The notes under the pieces are model-generated. The model was not told the DNA's origin. It made no database searches and saw nothing but the letters and a program-made list of their open reading frames with translations. A stretch of DNA of 24,003 nt from the IMG/VR virus record IMGVR_UViG_3300034819_000011, positions 1-24,003 of that record. One strand, written 5' to 3'. A program made the translations under genes and the position numbers. Source of the DNA: a virus. Every line of letters begins with the position of its first letter. Within the stretch, counting starts at the first letter, position 1. Shown here piece after piece: positions 14,082-20,618 of this stretch.

Positions 14082-16958
14082 ATGGACCTGCCGCCGCCGC
14101 CCGCCGGCTTCACCCTTGATGCCGGGTTTGTGCCGCCGCCGCCCGGCTTCACGCTCGACACCCCACAGGATCAACGGAAACGGCCCGCCGGCGAGCAAGT
14201 CGCGGCCCCGCCTCCACCACCGGGGTTCAAGATCGACGCCAGCCCTGGCCTGCTGGCGCGGGCCAATGAGGCCGCCAAACAGGGCGCCCTCGCCCTCAAC
14301 CGCAAGATCGCCGAGACGGTCGCGCCGCTGCGCGAGGGGTCCGCGCCCGAGGGATCGAAGCCGGCCGACACCGCGCTGTCCCGCGTCGACCCGCACCCGC
14401 CAGTCGAGGAGGTAGACCCGAAGGCCACCTTCGAGCGGCTGAAGGCCCGCGGCGCCGAGCTGAAGGCCAAGGGCATCGACCCGAAGACCGACCCCGAATA
14501 TCGCGAGCTGGCGCGCAAGCAGGCGGTCGGCATCCGGCAGAATCTGGAGAGCGCCGCGACCATCGGCGCGCCGCTGGGCGCCATCGGCAGGGGCGTGGCC
14601 GGGCTGGTCGAGCGCGCCGCGCCCAGGGGTAAAGCTGTTAAGATCGAGGCCGATGCTGTTAAGAACGCGCCGGACGCCGCTGCTGCGCCGGCCGACAAGT
14701 CGCCCAGTGGAGCGAGCCCCGTCGCTACGACGGCAGGTCCACCAAGCGGGGTGGAAGGCCCCGCACCCGCGCCGCCGGCTGGCTTCAAGCTCGACGCGCA
14801 CCCGACCGAAGGCCCGCTGACCGAGCCGCCCGCCCTCGACAAGCCGCGCCGCCTCGAAGACCAGCTTTTCCAGCTGCGCAACCTGGAGACAGCCGACCGG
14901 CTCGACGCGCTGACCGCGCTGAAGAAGCTGCCCGAGGACTACACGCCAGAGCTCGACGAGAAGCTCTACCACCACGAGGAAAACCCGGCCGGCGTGCCGC
15001 TCGCCGCGCGCGAGAAGGCGATCTATGACGAGCACGTGGCGCCGATCCGCCAGGAAGCCAACGCTTTGGCCGCCGACCTGGAAAAAGTTACAGGGGTCAA
15101 GGCCGACCTCAACGACATCTACACGCCGCGCTACGTCGCCGGCCGCACCCGCTCCTACGGCGAGGCCATCGCCCAGTTTATGAAGGGCGTCGAGACCCGC
15201 TTCGGCGGCGCTGCGACTCGCACCATGCGCAAGACCATCGACGCGCAGAAGGGCCGCGATTTCTTCATCGCCGAGCACCCCGAGACCGGCGACCGCGCGC
15301 TGGTCTATGTCGCGCCCGACCGCTCGGTGCTGGCCTTCGACGGCACGCCGCAGCCCAAGCAATTCGGCCGCCTCGCCGGCACCACCGGCCCGCGCGCCGG
15401 GGCCATCGTCAAGTCGGAGAGCGGCGCCTACCGCCTGGCGCAGGCGACCACCAAGGAGATCGAGGCGCAGGCGCAGACCCGCTACATCAAGAGCGTGATG
15501 GCGAACCGGCTCGACAACCTCGCCAAGCTGCGCTCCGCGGTGCGCAACGCCAAATACATCGAAGACCTGAAGGCGGACCCGGCTTTCCCCGACTATTTCA
15601 AGGACGCGGCGTCGACGCCGGTGCCGCCCGTCACCAACGGCCGTCAGTGGCGCCGGCCGACGCTGCCGCAGTTCCAGGGCTTCTATGTCGAGCCGCGCAT
15701 CGCCGACGCTTTCGACGACTTCGCGCGCACCGGCAATGACGTCGAGGGCATCAACCGCGCGCTGCAATCGGTCGGCCGGGTGATGAACGGCGTCATGTTC
15801 ATCAACCCGAAGGCCCACATCGACAACGTCTTCAACCACATGCTGGTCGGCCGCGGCCTCGCCGGCAACATCATCCACGCGCCGTCGACGGTGCGTAACC
15901 TGGTGCGCGGCGCGCGCGAGGTGTGGAACATCGGGCCGGAATACCGCCGCGCGCTCAAGGCCGGGCTGTCGCTGCCCTATGCGAAGATCGTCGCCGGCGA
16001 CGTCCATGCCGAGCTGCTGAAGCGGCTGGGCGCCGAGGTCGCGCACAACGCGCGGCCGTGGAACAGCCTCGCCGTCAGCATGGGCTACCCCAACGCCAAG
16101 ATGATGGTGAAGCGCTGGTCGCAGGTGCCGAACCGGGTGCTGTGGGCGGCGCAGGACGCCATGATGATGAGCCGCGTGCTCGAGCTGAAGGAGCGCGGCA
16201 TCCCGCTCGAGCGCGCCATTCGGCAGAGCGAGAGCGAGATCCCGAACTACCGCGTGCCGGGCCAGGTCGGCGGCAAGGGCCAGGGCGGGCGCGCGATCGC
16301 CGAGCTGTTCGGCAATCCCGCGTTCGGCCGGTTCGGGCGTTATCAGTTCGGCCGGCTGCGAGCCTATGCCGACATGGTCAAGGACGCCTTCGGGCCGTCG
16401 CGCAACATCGGCGAGCGCGCGCACGCCTTCGACCAGATGCTGATGCTCGGCGTCTACACCTTCGGGGTCTATGCCGCCTACGACGCCATGTGGCAGGCGA
16501 TCACCGGCAACCCGCTGGCCTACACGGTGCGCAGCGGCGCGTCGGCCATCCCGAAGGCGATCGAGGACGTGGGCGAAGGGCGCAAGAAGGCGGGCGACCT
16601 CATCACGTCGCTGTTCACCATCGGCGTGCCGATCGAGCTCGCGAGCGAGGTCTACAACGGCCGCTACGGTTGGTCGGGCCAGCCCATCGTGCGCGACGCC
16701 GACGTGCGCAAGGCGCTGGAGGGCGACGACACCCGGCAGCACCAGATCGCGCGCGACGTGGTCGGCTTCGTGGCGCGGCAGTTCTCGACCGTCGGCCAGA
16801 TCGTCAACCCGAGCGCGACCGACACCATCGGCCAGTCGCTGATGCGCGCCGGCGGCGTGGTGTCGCCGACCGAGGAGCAGGAAGCGGCGCGCGAGCGGGC
16901 GCAGCGGTTCGACGAGAAGAGCGCGCGGCGGCGGGCGCAGAAGCAGGAGAACAGGTGA
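14082..16958 (+). CDS. Large internal virion / DNA-ejection-type protein
   Basis: This 958-residue protein is the third and largest of the internal-protein group. The N-terminal 60 residues carry three copies of a P-x-GF-x-[LI]-D motif (ending near residues 13, 26 and 52), and a fourth lies at 231-237, separated by disordered Pro/Ala sequence. Residues 270-450 are helical and charged. About 545-640 includes VMNGVMFINPKAHIDNVFNH and a GRGLAGN turn. Hydrophobic helices follow near 785-810 (MLGVYTFGVYAAYDAMW) and 840-860, ending in a charged coil. Size, amphipathic C-terminal helices and neighbours fit a P22 gp16- or T7 gp16-like ejection protein. I see no clear lytic transglycosylase or peptidase motif. 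It overlaps the next start by one base. Confidence 0.7.
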   Translation: MDLPPPPAGFTLDAGFVPPPPGFTLDTPQDQRKRPAGEQVAAPPPPPGFKIDASPGLLARANEAAKQGALALNRKIAETVAPLREGSAPEGSKPADTALSRVDPHPPVEEVDPKATFERLKARGAELKAKGIDPKTDPEYRELARKQAVGIRQNLESAATIGAPLGAIGRGVAGLVERAAPRGKAVKIEADAVKNAPDAAAAPADKSPSGASPVATTAGPPSGVEGPAPAPPAGFKLDAHPTEGPLTEPPALDKPRRLEDQLFQLRNLETADRLDALTALKKLPEDYTPELDEKLYHHEENPAGVPLAAREKAIYDEHVAPIRQEANALAADLEKVTGVKADLNDIYTPRYVAGRTRSYGEAIAQFMKGVETRFGGAATRTMRKTIDAQKGRDFFIAEHPETGDRALVYVAPDRSVLAFDGTPQPKQFGRLAGTTGPRAGAIVKSESGAYRLAQATTKEIEAQAQTRYIKSVMANRLDNLAKLRSAVRNAKYIEDLKADPAFPDYFKDAASTPVPPVTNGRQWRRPTLPQFQGFYVEPRIADAFDDFARTGNDVEGINRALQSVGRVMNGVMFINPKAHIDNVFNHMLVGRGLAGNIIHAPSTVRNLVRGAREVWNIGPEYRRALKAGLSLPYAKIVAGDVHAELLKRLGAEVAHNARPWNSLAVSMGYPNAKMMVKRWSQVPNRVLWAAQDAMMMSRVLELKERGIPLERAIRQSESEIPNYRVPGQVGGKGQGGRAIAELFGNPAFGRFGRYQFGRLRAYADMVKDAFGPSRNIGERAHAFDQMLMLGVYTFGVYAAYDAMWQAITGNPLAYTVRSGASAIPKAIEDVGEGRKKAGDLITSLFTIGVPIELASEVYNGRYGWSGQPIVRDADVRKALEGDDTRQHQIARDVVGFVARQFSTVGQIVNPSATDTIGQSLMRAGGVVSPTEEQEAARERAQRFDEKSARRRAQKQENR

Positions 16959-17071
16959 TGGGCAAACAGGGCTGGATCGACCTCGCGTTCATCATCGGAT
17001 TCTCCATGGCACCCGCTGTCGCATTCTGCGTCGCCTTCGCGGTGCTCTGCCTCGTATTCGGGATCAAATGA
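16958..17071 (+). CDS. 37-residue single-pass membrane peptide
   Basis: A short open frame begins MGKQGWIDLAF and is almost entirely hydrophobic (two near-contiguous segments, residues 8-35), ending in FGIK. It is coupled on both sides: ATG overlaps the previous stop by one base and its own stop overlaps the next start (ATGA). This perfect fit between two genes supports translation. The function is unknown; a small envelope protein or holin-type peptide are possibilities. Confidence 0.6.
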   Translation: MGKQGWIDLAFIIGFSMAPAVAFCVAFAVLCLVFGIK

Positions 17072-18384
17072 AAATACTGATCGTCGATAACTACGGCGAG
17101 AGCGCGCTCGACTGGGCGCTGCGCTGCCTCGACGCCGGCCACAAGGTGCGCTGGCACATCGCGCCGAACCCGCGCAGCGAGCACGTCGGCCGCGGGCTGG
17201 TCGAGCGGGTCAACGACTGGCGCGAGCACATGAAATGGGCCGACCTGGTGTTCCTGCCCGATAACACGAAATACCTGCGCGAGCTCGACCTGTGGCGCGA
17301 CCGCGGCGCGCGCATCGTCGGTCCCAACGTGCCCGGCGCCGCGTGGGAGCTCGACCGCGACGAGGGCATGCGCGTGCTGGAGCGCGCCGGAATCGAGACG
17401 CCACCTTGCAAGGAATTCCATGATTACGATCAGGCGATTCGCTGGGTCCGAGCGGAAGGCCGCCGCTTTGTTAGCAAGCCGAGCGGCGTTGAGGGCGACA
17501 AGTCCCTGTCCTATTGCTCTAAAGACGCCGCTGACATGGTGTGGATGCTTGAGCGATGGAAGCAGACAGGGAAGCTTAAGGGTGCCTTCGTTCTACAAGA
17601 ATTTGTCCCCGGCACAGAGTTTGCCGTGGGCGGGTGGTTTGGGCCCGGTGGGTTCATTGAGGGCTGGGAAGAGAATTTCGAGCACAAGCCCCTGATGAAC
17701 GACGACGTCGGTCCCAACACCGGCGAGCAGGGCACCGTGCAGCGCTTCGTCAAACGCTCGAAGCTGGCTAAGATGCTGCTGACGCCGCTGGAAGAGCAGC
17801 TGGAGGAGATCGGCTATGTCGGTTGCATTGATGTCTCGGCAATTATTGATGAGCACGGTCAGCCCCATCCCCTTGAGTTCACCATGCGGCCCGGCTGGCC
17901 TGCCTTCAACATTCAGCAGGCAGTTCAACGGGGAGACCCGGCGGAATGGATGGTCGATCTGCTGGAGGGTCGGGACCCCCGCTGCTTTCAACTTGGACGG
18001 ATCGCCGTTGGAGTGGTGATGTCGCTGCCCGACTACCCCTACGACAAGCGACCCATCGACGAGGTGATCGGCGTGCCGCTCTACGGGCTGAGCGACCGCA
18101 ACATGGCGAGCGTGCACCCCTGCATGATGCAGGCCGGGCGCGCGCCGTGCGAGGTCAACGGCAAGGTGGTGACGCAGCCGCTGCTGTGCTCGGCGGGGAC
18201 CTACGTGCTGGTGGCGACCGGGACCGGCGACACGGTGCAGGCGGCGCAGAAGGCGGCCTATCGCGTGGTGAAGGAGCTGCGGATGCCCGCCTCGCCGATG
18301 TACCGCAGCGACATCGGCTCGCGGCTCAAGAAGGCGCTGCCCGAGCTGCAGAAGCACGGCTTTGCCGAGGGGATGACCTGGTGA
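17068..18384 (+). CDS. PurD-like ATP-grasp ligase
   Basis: The protein has 438 residues, close to the length of phosphoribosylamine-glycine ligase. An N-terminal nucleotide-type fold (MKILIVDNYGESALDWAL) is followed by ATP-grasp features: K137 in VSKPSGVEGD, QEFVPGTEFAVGG (about 177-189), and E270 in PLEFTMRPGWPAFN. The C-terminus has the PurD-type GTGDTVQAAQKAAYRVV and YRSDIGSRL. The usual PurD signature EFNxRFGDPE is altered here to EFTMRPGWPA: the metal-contacting Asn is Thr and the following GDPE is changed. The substrate may therefore differ from that of housekeeping PurD. It lies in the late operon after the ejection genes, coupled to the 37-residue peptide and the following small gene. 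Its codon use is a mosaic. Confidence 0.75.
   Translation: MKILIVDNYGESALDWALRCLDAGHKVRWHIAPNPRSEHVGRGLVERVNDWREHMKWADLVFLPDNTKYLRELDLWRDRGARIVGPNVPGAAWELDRDEGMRVLERAGIETPPCKEFHDYDQAIRWVRAEGRRFVSKPSGVEGDKSLSYCSKDAADMVWMLERWKQTGKLKGAFVLQEFVPGTEFAVGGWFGPGGFIEGWEENFEHKPLMNDDVGPNTGEQGTVQRFVKRSKLAKMLLTPLEEQLEEIGYVGCIDVSAIIDEHGQPHPLEFTMRPGWPAFNIQQAVQRGDPAEWMVDLLEGRDPRCFQLGRIAVGVVMSLPDYPYDKRPIDEVIGVPLYGLSDRNMASVHPCMMQAGRAPCEVNGKVVTQPLLCSAGTYVLVATGTGDTVQAAQKAAYRVVKELRMPASPMYRSDIGSRLKKALPELQKHGFAEGMTW
17401..17691 (+). other. Codon-usage anomaly, tract 1 (recombination patch)
   Basis: Within the ATP-grasp gene about one third of codons here end in A or T (33 of roughly 97 by hand count), against 8 of 111 in the codons before it. 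The edges are abrupt. Confidence 0.6.
17815..18019 (+). other. Codon-usage anomaly, tract 2 (recombination patch)
   Basis: About 25 of 68 codons end in A or T, flanked on both sides by stretches with almost none. It is separated from tract 1 by about 120 bases of normal high-GC3 sequence. Confidence 0.6.
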
Positions 18385-18641
18385 GCAGCAAGGGCGCCAA
18401 GCTACTGGACGATGTTGCCGAGGCCTCGCTCAGATGGGCGCAGGAGGTCATGTCGTGGGAGGTTGCGCGCGGCGATCCCAACTTCCTGAAGATCCACGGC
18501 CTCAAGGCTCAGGCTGCGAGCATCGCCGCGCAGCTCAAGGCGCGCATCGACCCCGGCGGCCTGAAGGGCGACAAGGATGACAGGGTCGAGCGCGTGCTCG
18601 CCGAGCGGCTAGCCGAGGCGAAGGCCCCGAAGCCGAATTAG
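18381..18641 (+). CDS. 86-residue hypothetical phage protein
   Basis: The GTG start overlaps the stop of the ATP-grasp gene (GTGA), with GAGGGG a few bases upstream. The protein is helical and charged (WAQEVMSWEVARGDPNF near residues 19-35) and ends in a Lys/Ala-rich tail. It has no cysteines or membrane segment. It is the last + strand gene, and its stop overlaps the stop of the convergent - strand gene. The function is unknown; coupling to the ATP-grasp gene might mean a partner role, but that is only positional. Confidence 0.65.
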   Translation: MSSKGAKLLDDVAEASLRWAQEVMSWEVARGDPNFLKIHGLKAQAASIAAQLKARIDPGGLKGDKDDRVERVLAERLAEAKAPKPN

Positions 18642-18880
18642 TCGACGGGTCGCAGTTGCGAGACCTGGCCCGGCACGAACGGGCCGATAAAGTCGATCGT
18701 CACGATGTTGTGGTAGACGATCCACATCTTGTCCGACGGAATGCCGCCAGCACCCTTCGCTTTCTGCACGAAATCGGGAAGGCTGTCGGGCGAGGCGACC
18801 GCGACCGAAAACCCATTGATGCAGACGATCCGGTAGTTGTTGAGGATCGGCGCTGCGGCGGGCGCGGCGGGGTCGCTCAT
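18638..18880 (-). CDS. 80-residue hypothetical phage protein
   Basis: This is the last gene of the leftward operon. Its start overlaps the upstream stop (ATGA) and its stop overlaps the stop of the convergent + strand gene by three bases. The N-terminus (MSDPAAPAAAP) is flexible. The rest looks like a small alpha/beta domain with NYRIVCINGFSVAVASPD, then IPSDKMWIVYHNIVTIDF. It has one cysteine and no export signal. I do not recognise the family. Confidence 0.6.
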   Translation of the reverse strand: MSDPAAPAAAPILNNYRIVCINGFSVAVASPDSLPDFVQKAKGAGGIPSDKMWIVYHNIVTIDFIGPFVPGQVSQLRPVD

Positions 18881-19071
18881 TGCGGGACCATCCCCCTGGC
18901 GTGCTGGTCGAACAGGTCGCGGATACGGTCAACCAGCGCGTCGTACTGCGGCTTGTCGATGACGCAAAGGACTCGCCCCTCTCGGTCGGCCTGGATGCTT
19001 GGCATCTGCGCTACCGCTGTCGCCGCTGCGCCGATGGCGATCCCGACCGCCAGGGTGATGATCGTCCTCAT
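18877..19071 (-). CDS. 64-residue exported or membrane-anchored small protein
   Basis: Residues 1-21 (MRTIITLAVGIAIGAAATAVA) form a hydrophobic N-terminus with a possible signal peptidase site (AVA before QM), or an uncleaved anchor. The remaining 43 residues are charged and helical (YDALVDRIRDLFDQH) with a single cysteine. Starts and stops overlap both neighbours as ATGA. The function is unknown. It is the only leftward gene with an export-type N-terminus and echoes the pattern in the late cassette. Confidence 0.6.
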   Translation of the reverse strand: MRTIITLAVGIAIGAAATAVAQMPSIQADREGRVLCVIDKPQYDALVDRIRDLFDQHARGMVPQ

Positions 19072-19199
19072 AGCTCGGCCTTCTCCATCCGCTCCCTGTA
19101 CCCTTTCTTCGCCGCCGGCTTGTCCGCAGCGGGCTTCTTCGCCGCCCCGCTCTTGAACGCGGCCTTCACCTGTTTCGGCTTACGCGCCTGCTTCTTCAT
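19068..19199 (-). CDS. 43-residue lysine-rich protein
   Basis: The start at 19199 is chosen because AGGAG lies 8-9 bases upstream and it overlaps the HNH-like stop as ATGA; an upstream in-frame ATG at 19259 has no such support. The protein is mostly Lys, Ala and Arg (MKKQARKPKQVKAAFKSG, then KKPAADKPAAKK), resembling a disordered histone-tail-like nucleic-acid binder. That role is inferred only from charge. Confidence 0.55.
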   Translation of the reverse strand: MKKQARKPKQVKAAFKSGAAKKPAADKPAAKKGYRERMEKAEL

Positions 19200-19495
19200 G
19201 GTCGGTCTCCTGCGTGGCTGCTCGACCTCGAATTTACGAGCAGATTGGAGCGGCGGCAATCCAGGGTGTTGCCGTTCGCGAAGGTGACGTGGGCGCCGGG
19301 TGGCGGTTCTGTCAGGTAATGGTGCAGGTAGATCAGCGGCGTTCGCACGCCCGGATCAGCCACGCGACCGACGATGTAGCGCTCGCCAGAAGCGTGCGTC
19401 GAAAGCCACCATCGTCCGAGCATGACGCGCTCAATATCCGCGTCGTCAACGACCGCCACGAGTCGGTCTTTTCCCCTGAGATTTAGCTCAGCCAT
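19196..19495 (-). CDS. HNH-endonuclease-like small protein, catalytic His apparently lost
   Basis: The protein has 99 residues. The pattern RWWLSTHASGERYIVGR, then YLHHYL (H58-H59), then VTFANGNTLDCRRSNLLV matches phage HNH proteins of the L-H-R-x-L ... V-D-H-x-N-G-x-x-L-D-N-R-R-x-N-L type. At the position of the usual catalytic His (V-D-H) this protein has V-T-F (F72), while N74, D79, R81-R82 and N84 of the fold are kept. It may have kept DNA binding without cleavage. It is the first gene leftward of attP. No clear ribosome-binding site is visible. Confidence 0.65.
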   Translation of the reverse strand: MAELNLRGKDRLVAVVDDADIERVMLGRWWLSTHASGERYIVGRVADPGVRTPLIYLHHYLTEPPPGAHVTFANGNTLDCRRSNLLVNSRSSSHAGDRP

Positions 19496-19584
19496 CGGCA
19501 GAACGTCCCGGCAACCGACTGCACGCGCTGTGCCCCACTGTTGCCGACAAGTTCCGGTCGGATTGGTGCAATTTCATGCAGAAA

Positions 19585-19614
19585 GGCGCCCGGCCCGCGA
19601 CGGACCGAAGCGCC
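19585..19614 (-). terminator. Terminator-like hairpin downstream of the tRNA 3' end
   Basis: Read on the - strand, a stem of about 12 pairs (GGCGCTTCGGTCC against GGGCCGGGCGCC, with two G-T pairs and one bulge) closes a 5-base loop and is followed by TTTC. It starts 28 bases beyond the CCA of the tRNA fragment. The T-run is short, so efficiency is uncertain. Confidence 0.5.
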
Positions 19615-19642
19615 AAATCCCTTTGATTTTCAGACGTTAGGC

Positions 19643-19692
19643 TGGTGGAGCAGAGGGGGATCGAACCCCTGACCTCGACATTGCGAACGTCG
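19643..19692 (-). other. Probable attP core: 3' half of tRNA-Ala(CGC)-like gene
   Basis: On the - strand the sequence reads as an anticodon arm (CGACG-TTCGCAA-TGTCG), a variable loop AGGTC, a T arm (AGGGG-TTCGATC-CCCCT), the acceptor 3' strand CTGCTCC, then ACCA. The anticodon would be CGC (Ala). The 5' half (acceptor GGAGCAG and D arm) is absent upstream, so this is not a complete tRNA. A 3'-terminal tRNA piece near a tyrosine integrase gene is the classic attP arrangement, in which the phage copy restores the host tRNA after integration. Confidence 0.75.
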
Positions 19693-19724
19693 CGGGGTTG
19701 ATCGGTAGCGCGTTGAAACATAAG

Positions 19725-20618
19725 CTATTTCACCCCCGAGAAATCTAGCTGCACGTCTGGTGCACCGATTCGGCTCGACTTCACTGACGAATGATAGCCG
19801 TCGAAGTCGGTGTAGCGCCAGAATCGGCCGTTGACCCAGCGCTGCACCGCGCGCAGCGTCCGGTCTGTCCAATCGAAGCGGACGTTCGGCGACTTCTCTA
19901 AGGCATTCAGCTTCATGTAGGGCTGGGCGTACGGCTCGCCGCCCCACGCGATCACTTGTTTGATGCGCTCCATGCAGGCGGCAAACGGCTCGTTGCCGAT
20001 CAGCGTGTAGACCTGCTTCTTCCTCGGCGGCACCGCTTTCAGCATGACCATGACCCGCTCGACGTGCTCGCGCTCGGCCTGATCGTCGTAGGCGAAGCGC
20101 CACGGGCCGCGGTTGATCTCGCGCCACCGTGCGAGAACGGAGCCATCGAAGGTTCGCGGCTCAAAGCCGGAATTGGCATCGAGCAGCGGCACGCCTGCCG
20201 CCTTGTAGCGCGCGACGATGTGATCTTGATAATCGGCCGGCAGAGCCGACAGGTTGTTGTCGCAGAGCACCGGGCGCACCGGGAAATCGGGCAGCAGCGT
20301 GAAGCTCTTGCCCTCCATCTTCGGCACGATGCAGAACCAGCACCCCACCGGGCAGCCCCGGCTCGCGATGGTCGCCATGGGATTGTGCCGCGCGATCGCG
20401 TCGGGATAGTCGCCACCGATCTCGGCGACGTCGGCGAGGAAGTGCTTGCGGGTGAAGATGCCCGGACCACCGGCGCGCACACGGTAGCCCTGCGCCTTGT
20501 ACCAGATGGCGCGCATGTAGGCGTCGTTGAGCCGCCACGTGAAGGCGATCGACAGATAGGCGGTGTCGCCGTCTGTCCACTCCGCGAGGCCATCAACCCA
20601 CCCGCCGCGGCTGTCCAT
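19725..20618 (-). CDS. Radical SAM enzyme
   Basis: The protein has 297 residues and GGAGGA 4-9 bases before the ATG; the start lies inside the integrase gene (26-base overlap). The [4Fe-4S]/SAM motif C-x3-C-x2-C is at C89-C93-C96 (SRGCPVGCWFCIVPK). The N-terminal 50 residues end in RVRAGGPG, resembling the end of a reduced cobalamin-binding-type domain. It lacks the DxHxxG motif I would expect for B12. A barrel-like region follows (VRPVLCDNNLSALP, then LLDANSGFEPR). The family is radical SAM without doubt; the substrate is unknown. It sits between integrase and attP, so it would be the terminal gene of the integrated prophage, a typical place for accessory or lysogenic-conversion genes. Confidence 0.8.
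   Translation of the reverse strand: MDSRGGWVDGLAEWTDGDTAYLSIAFTWRLNDAYMRAIWYKAQGYRVRAGGPGIFTRKHFLADVAEIGGDYPDAIARHNPMATIASRGCPVGCWFCIVPKMEGKSFTLLPDFPVRPVLCDNNLSALPADYQDHIVARYKAAGVPLLDANSGFEPRTFDGSVLARWREINRGPWRFAYDDQAEREHVERVMVMLKAVPPRKKQVYTLIGNEPFAACMERIKQVIAWGGEPYAQPYMKLNALEKSPNVRFDWTDRTLRAVQRWVNGRFWRYTDFDGYHSSVKSSRIGAPDVQLDFSGVK

Noticed and set aside
14634-14664. Short direct repeat GCTGTTAAGA, two copies 21 bases apart
   Set aside because: It is too short, and it lies in a disordered Ala/Lys coding stretch where such repeats arise readily.
13197-16742. Very long - strand open frame opposite the internal virion genes
   Set aside because: It is antisense to well-supported phage proteins; in high-GC3 DNA the opposite strand lacks stops. 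The translation is a low-complexity Arg/Val/Gly/Leu/Asp mixture without domains.
17068-18384. Frameshifted or fused ATP-grasp gene
   Set aside because: The codon-usage change suggested a break, but the frame is continuous and the domain order is normal. Recombination patches explain it better.
19488-19721. Short - strand open frame through the attP region
   Set aside because: It reads across the tRNA fragment (GSIPLCSTSL is the usual misreading of a tRNA 3' end) and has no ribosome-binding site.
19643-19724. Complete functional tRNA gene
   Set aside because: Only the anticodon arm, T arm and acceptor 3' strand are present. No D arm or matching 5' acceptor strand lies upstream on that strand.
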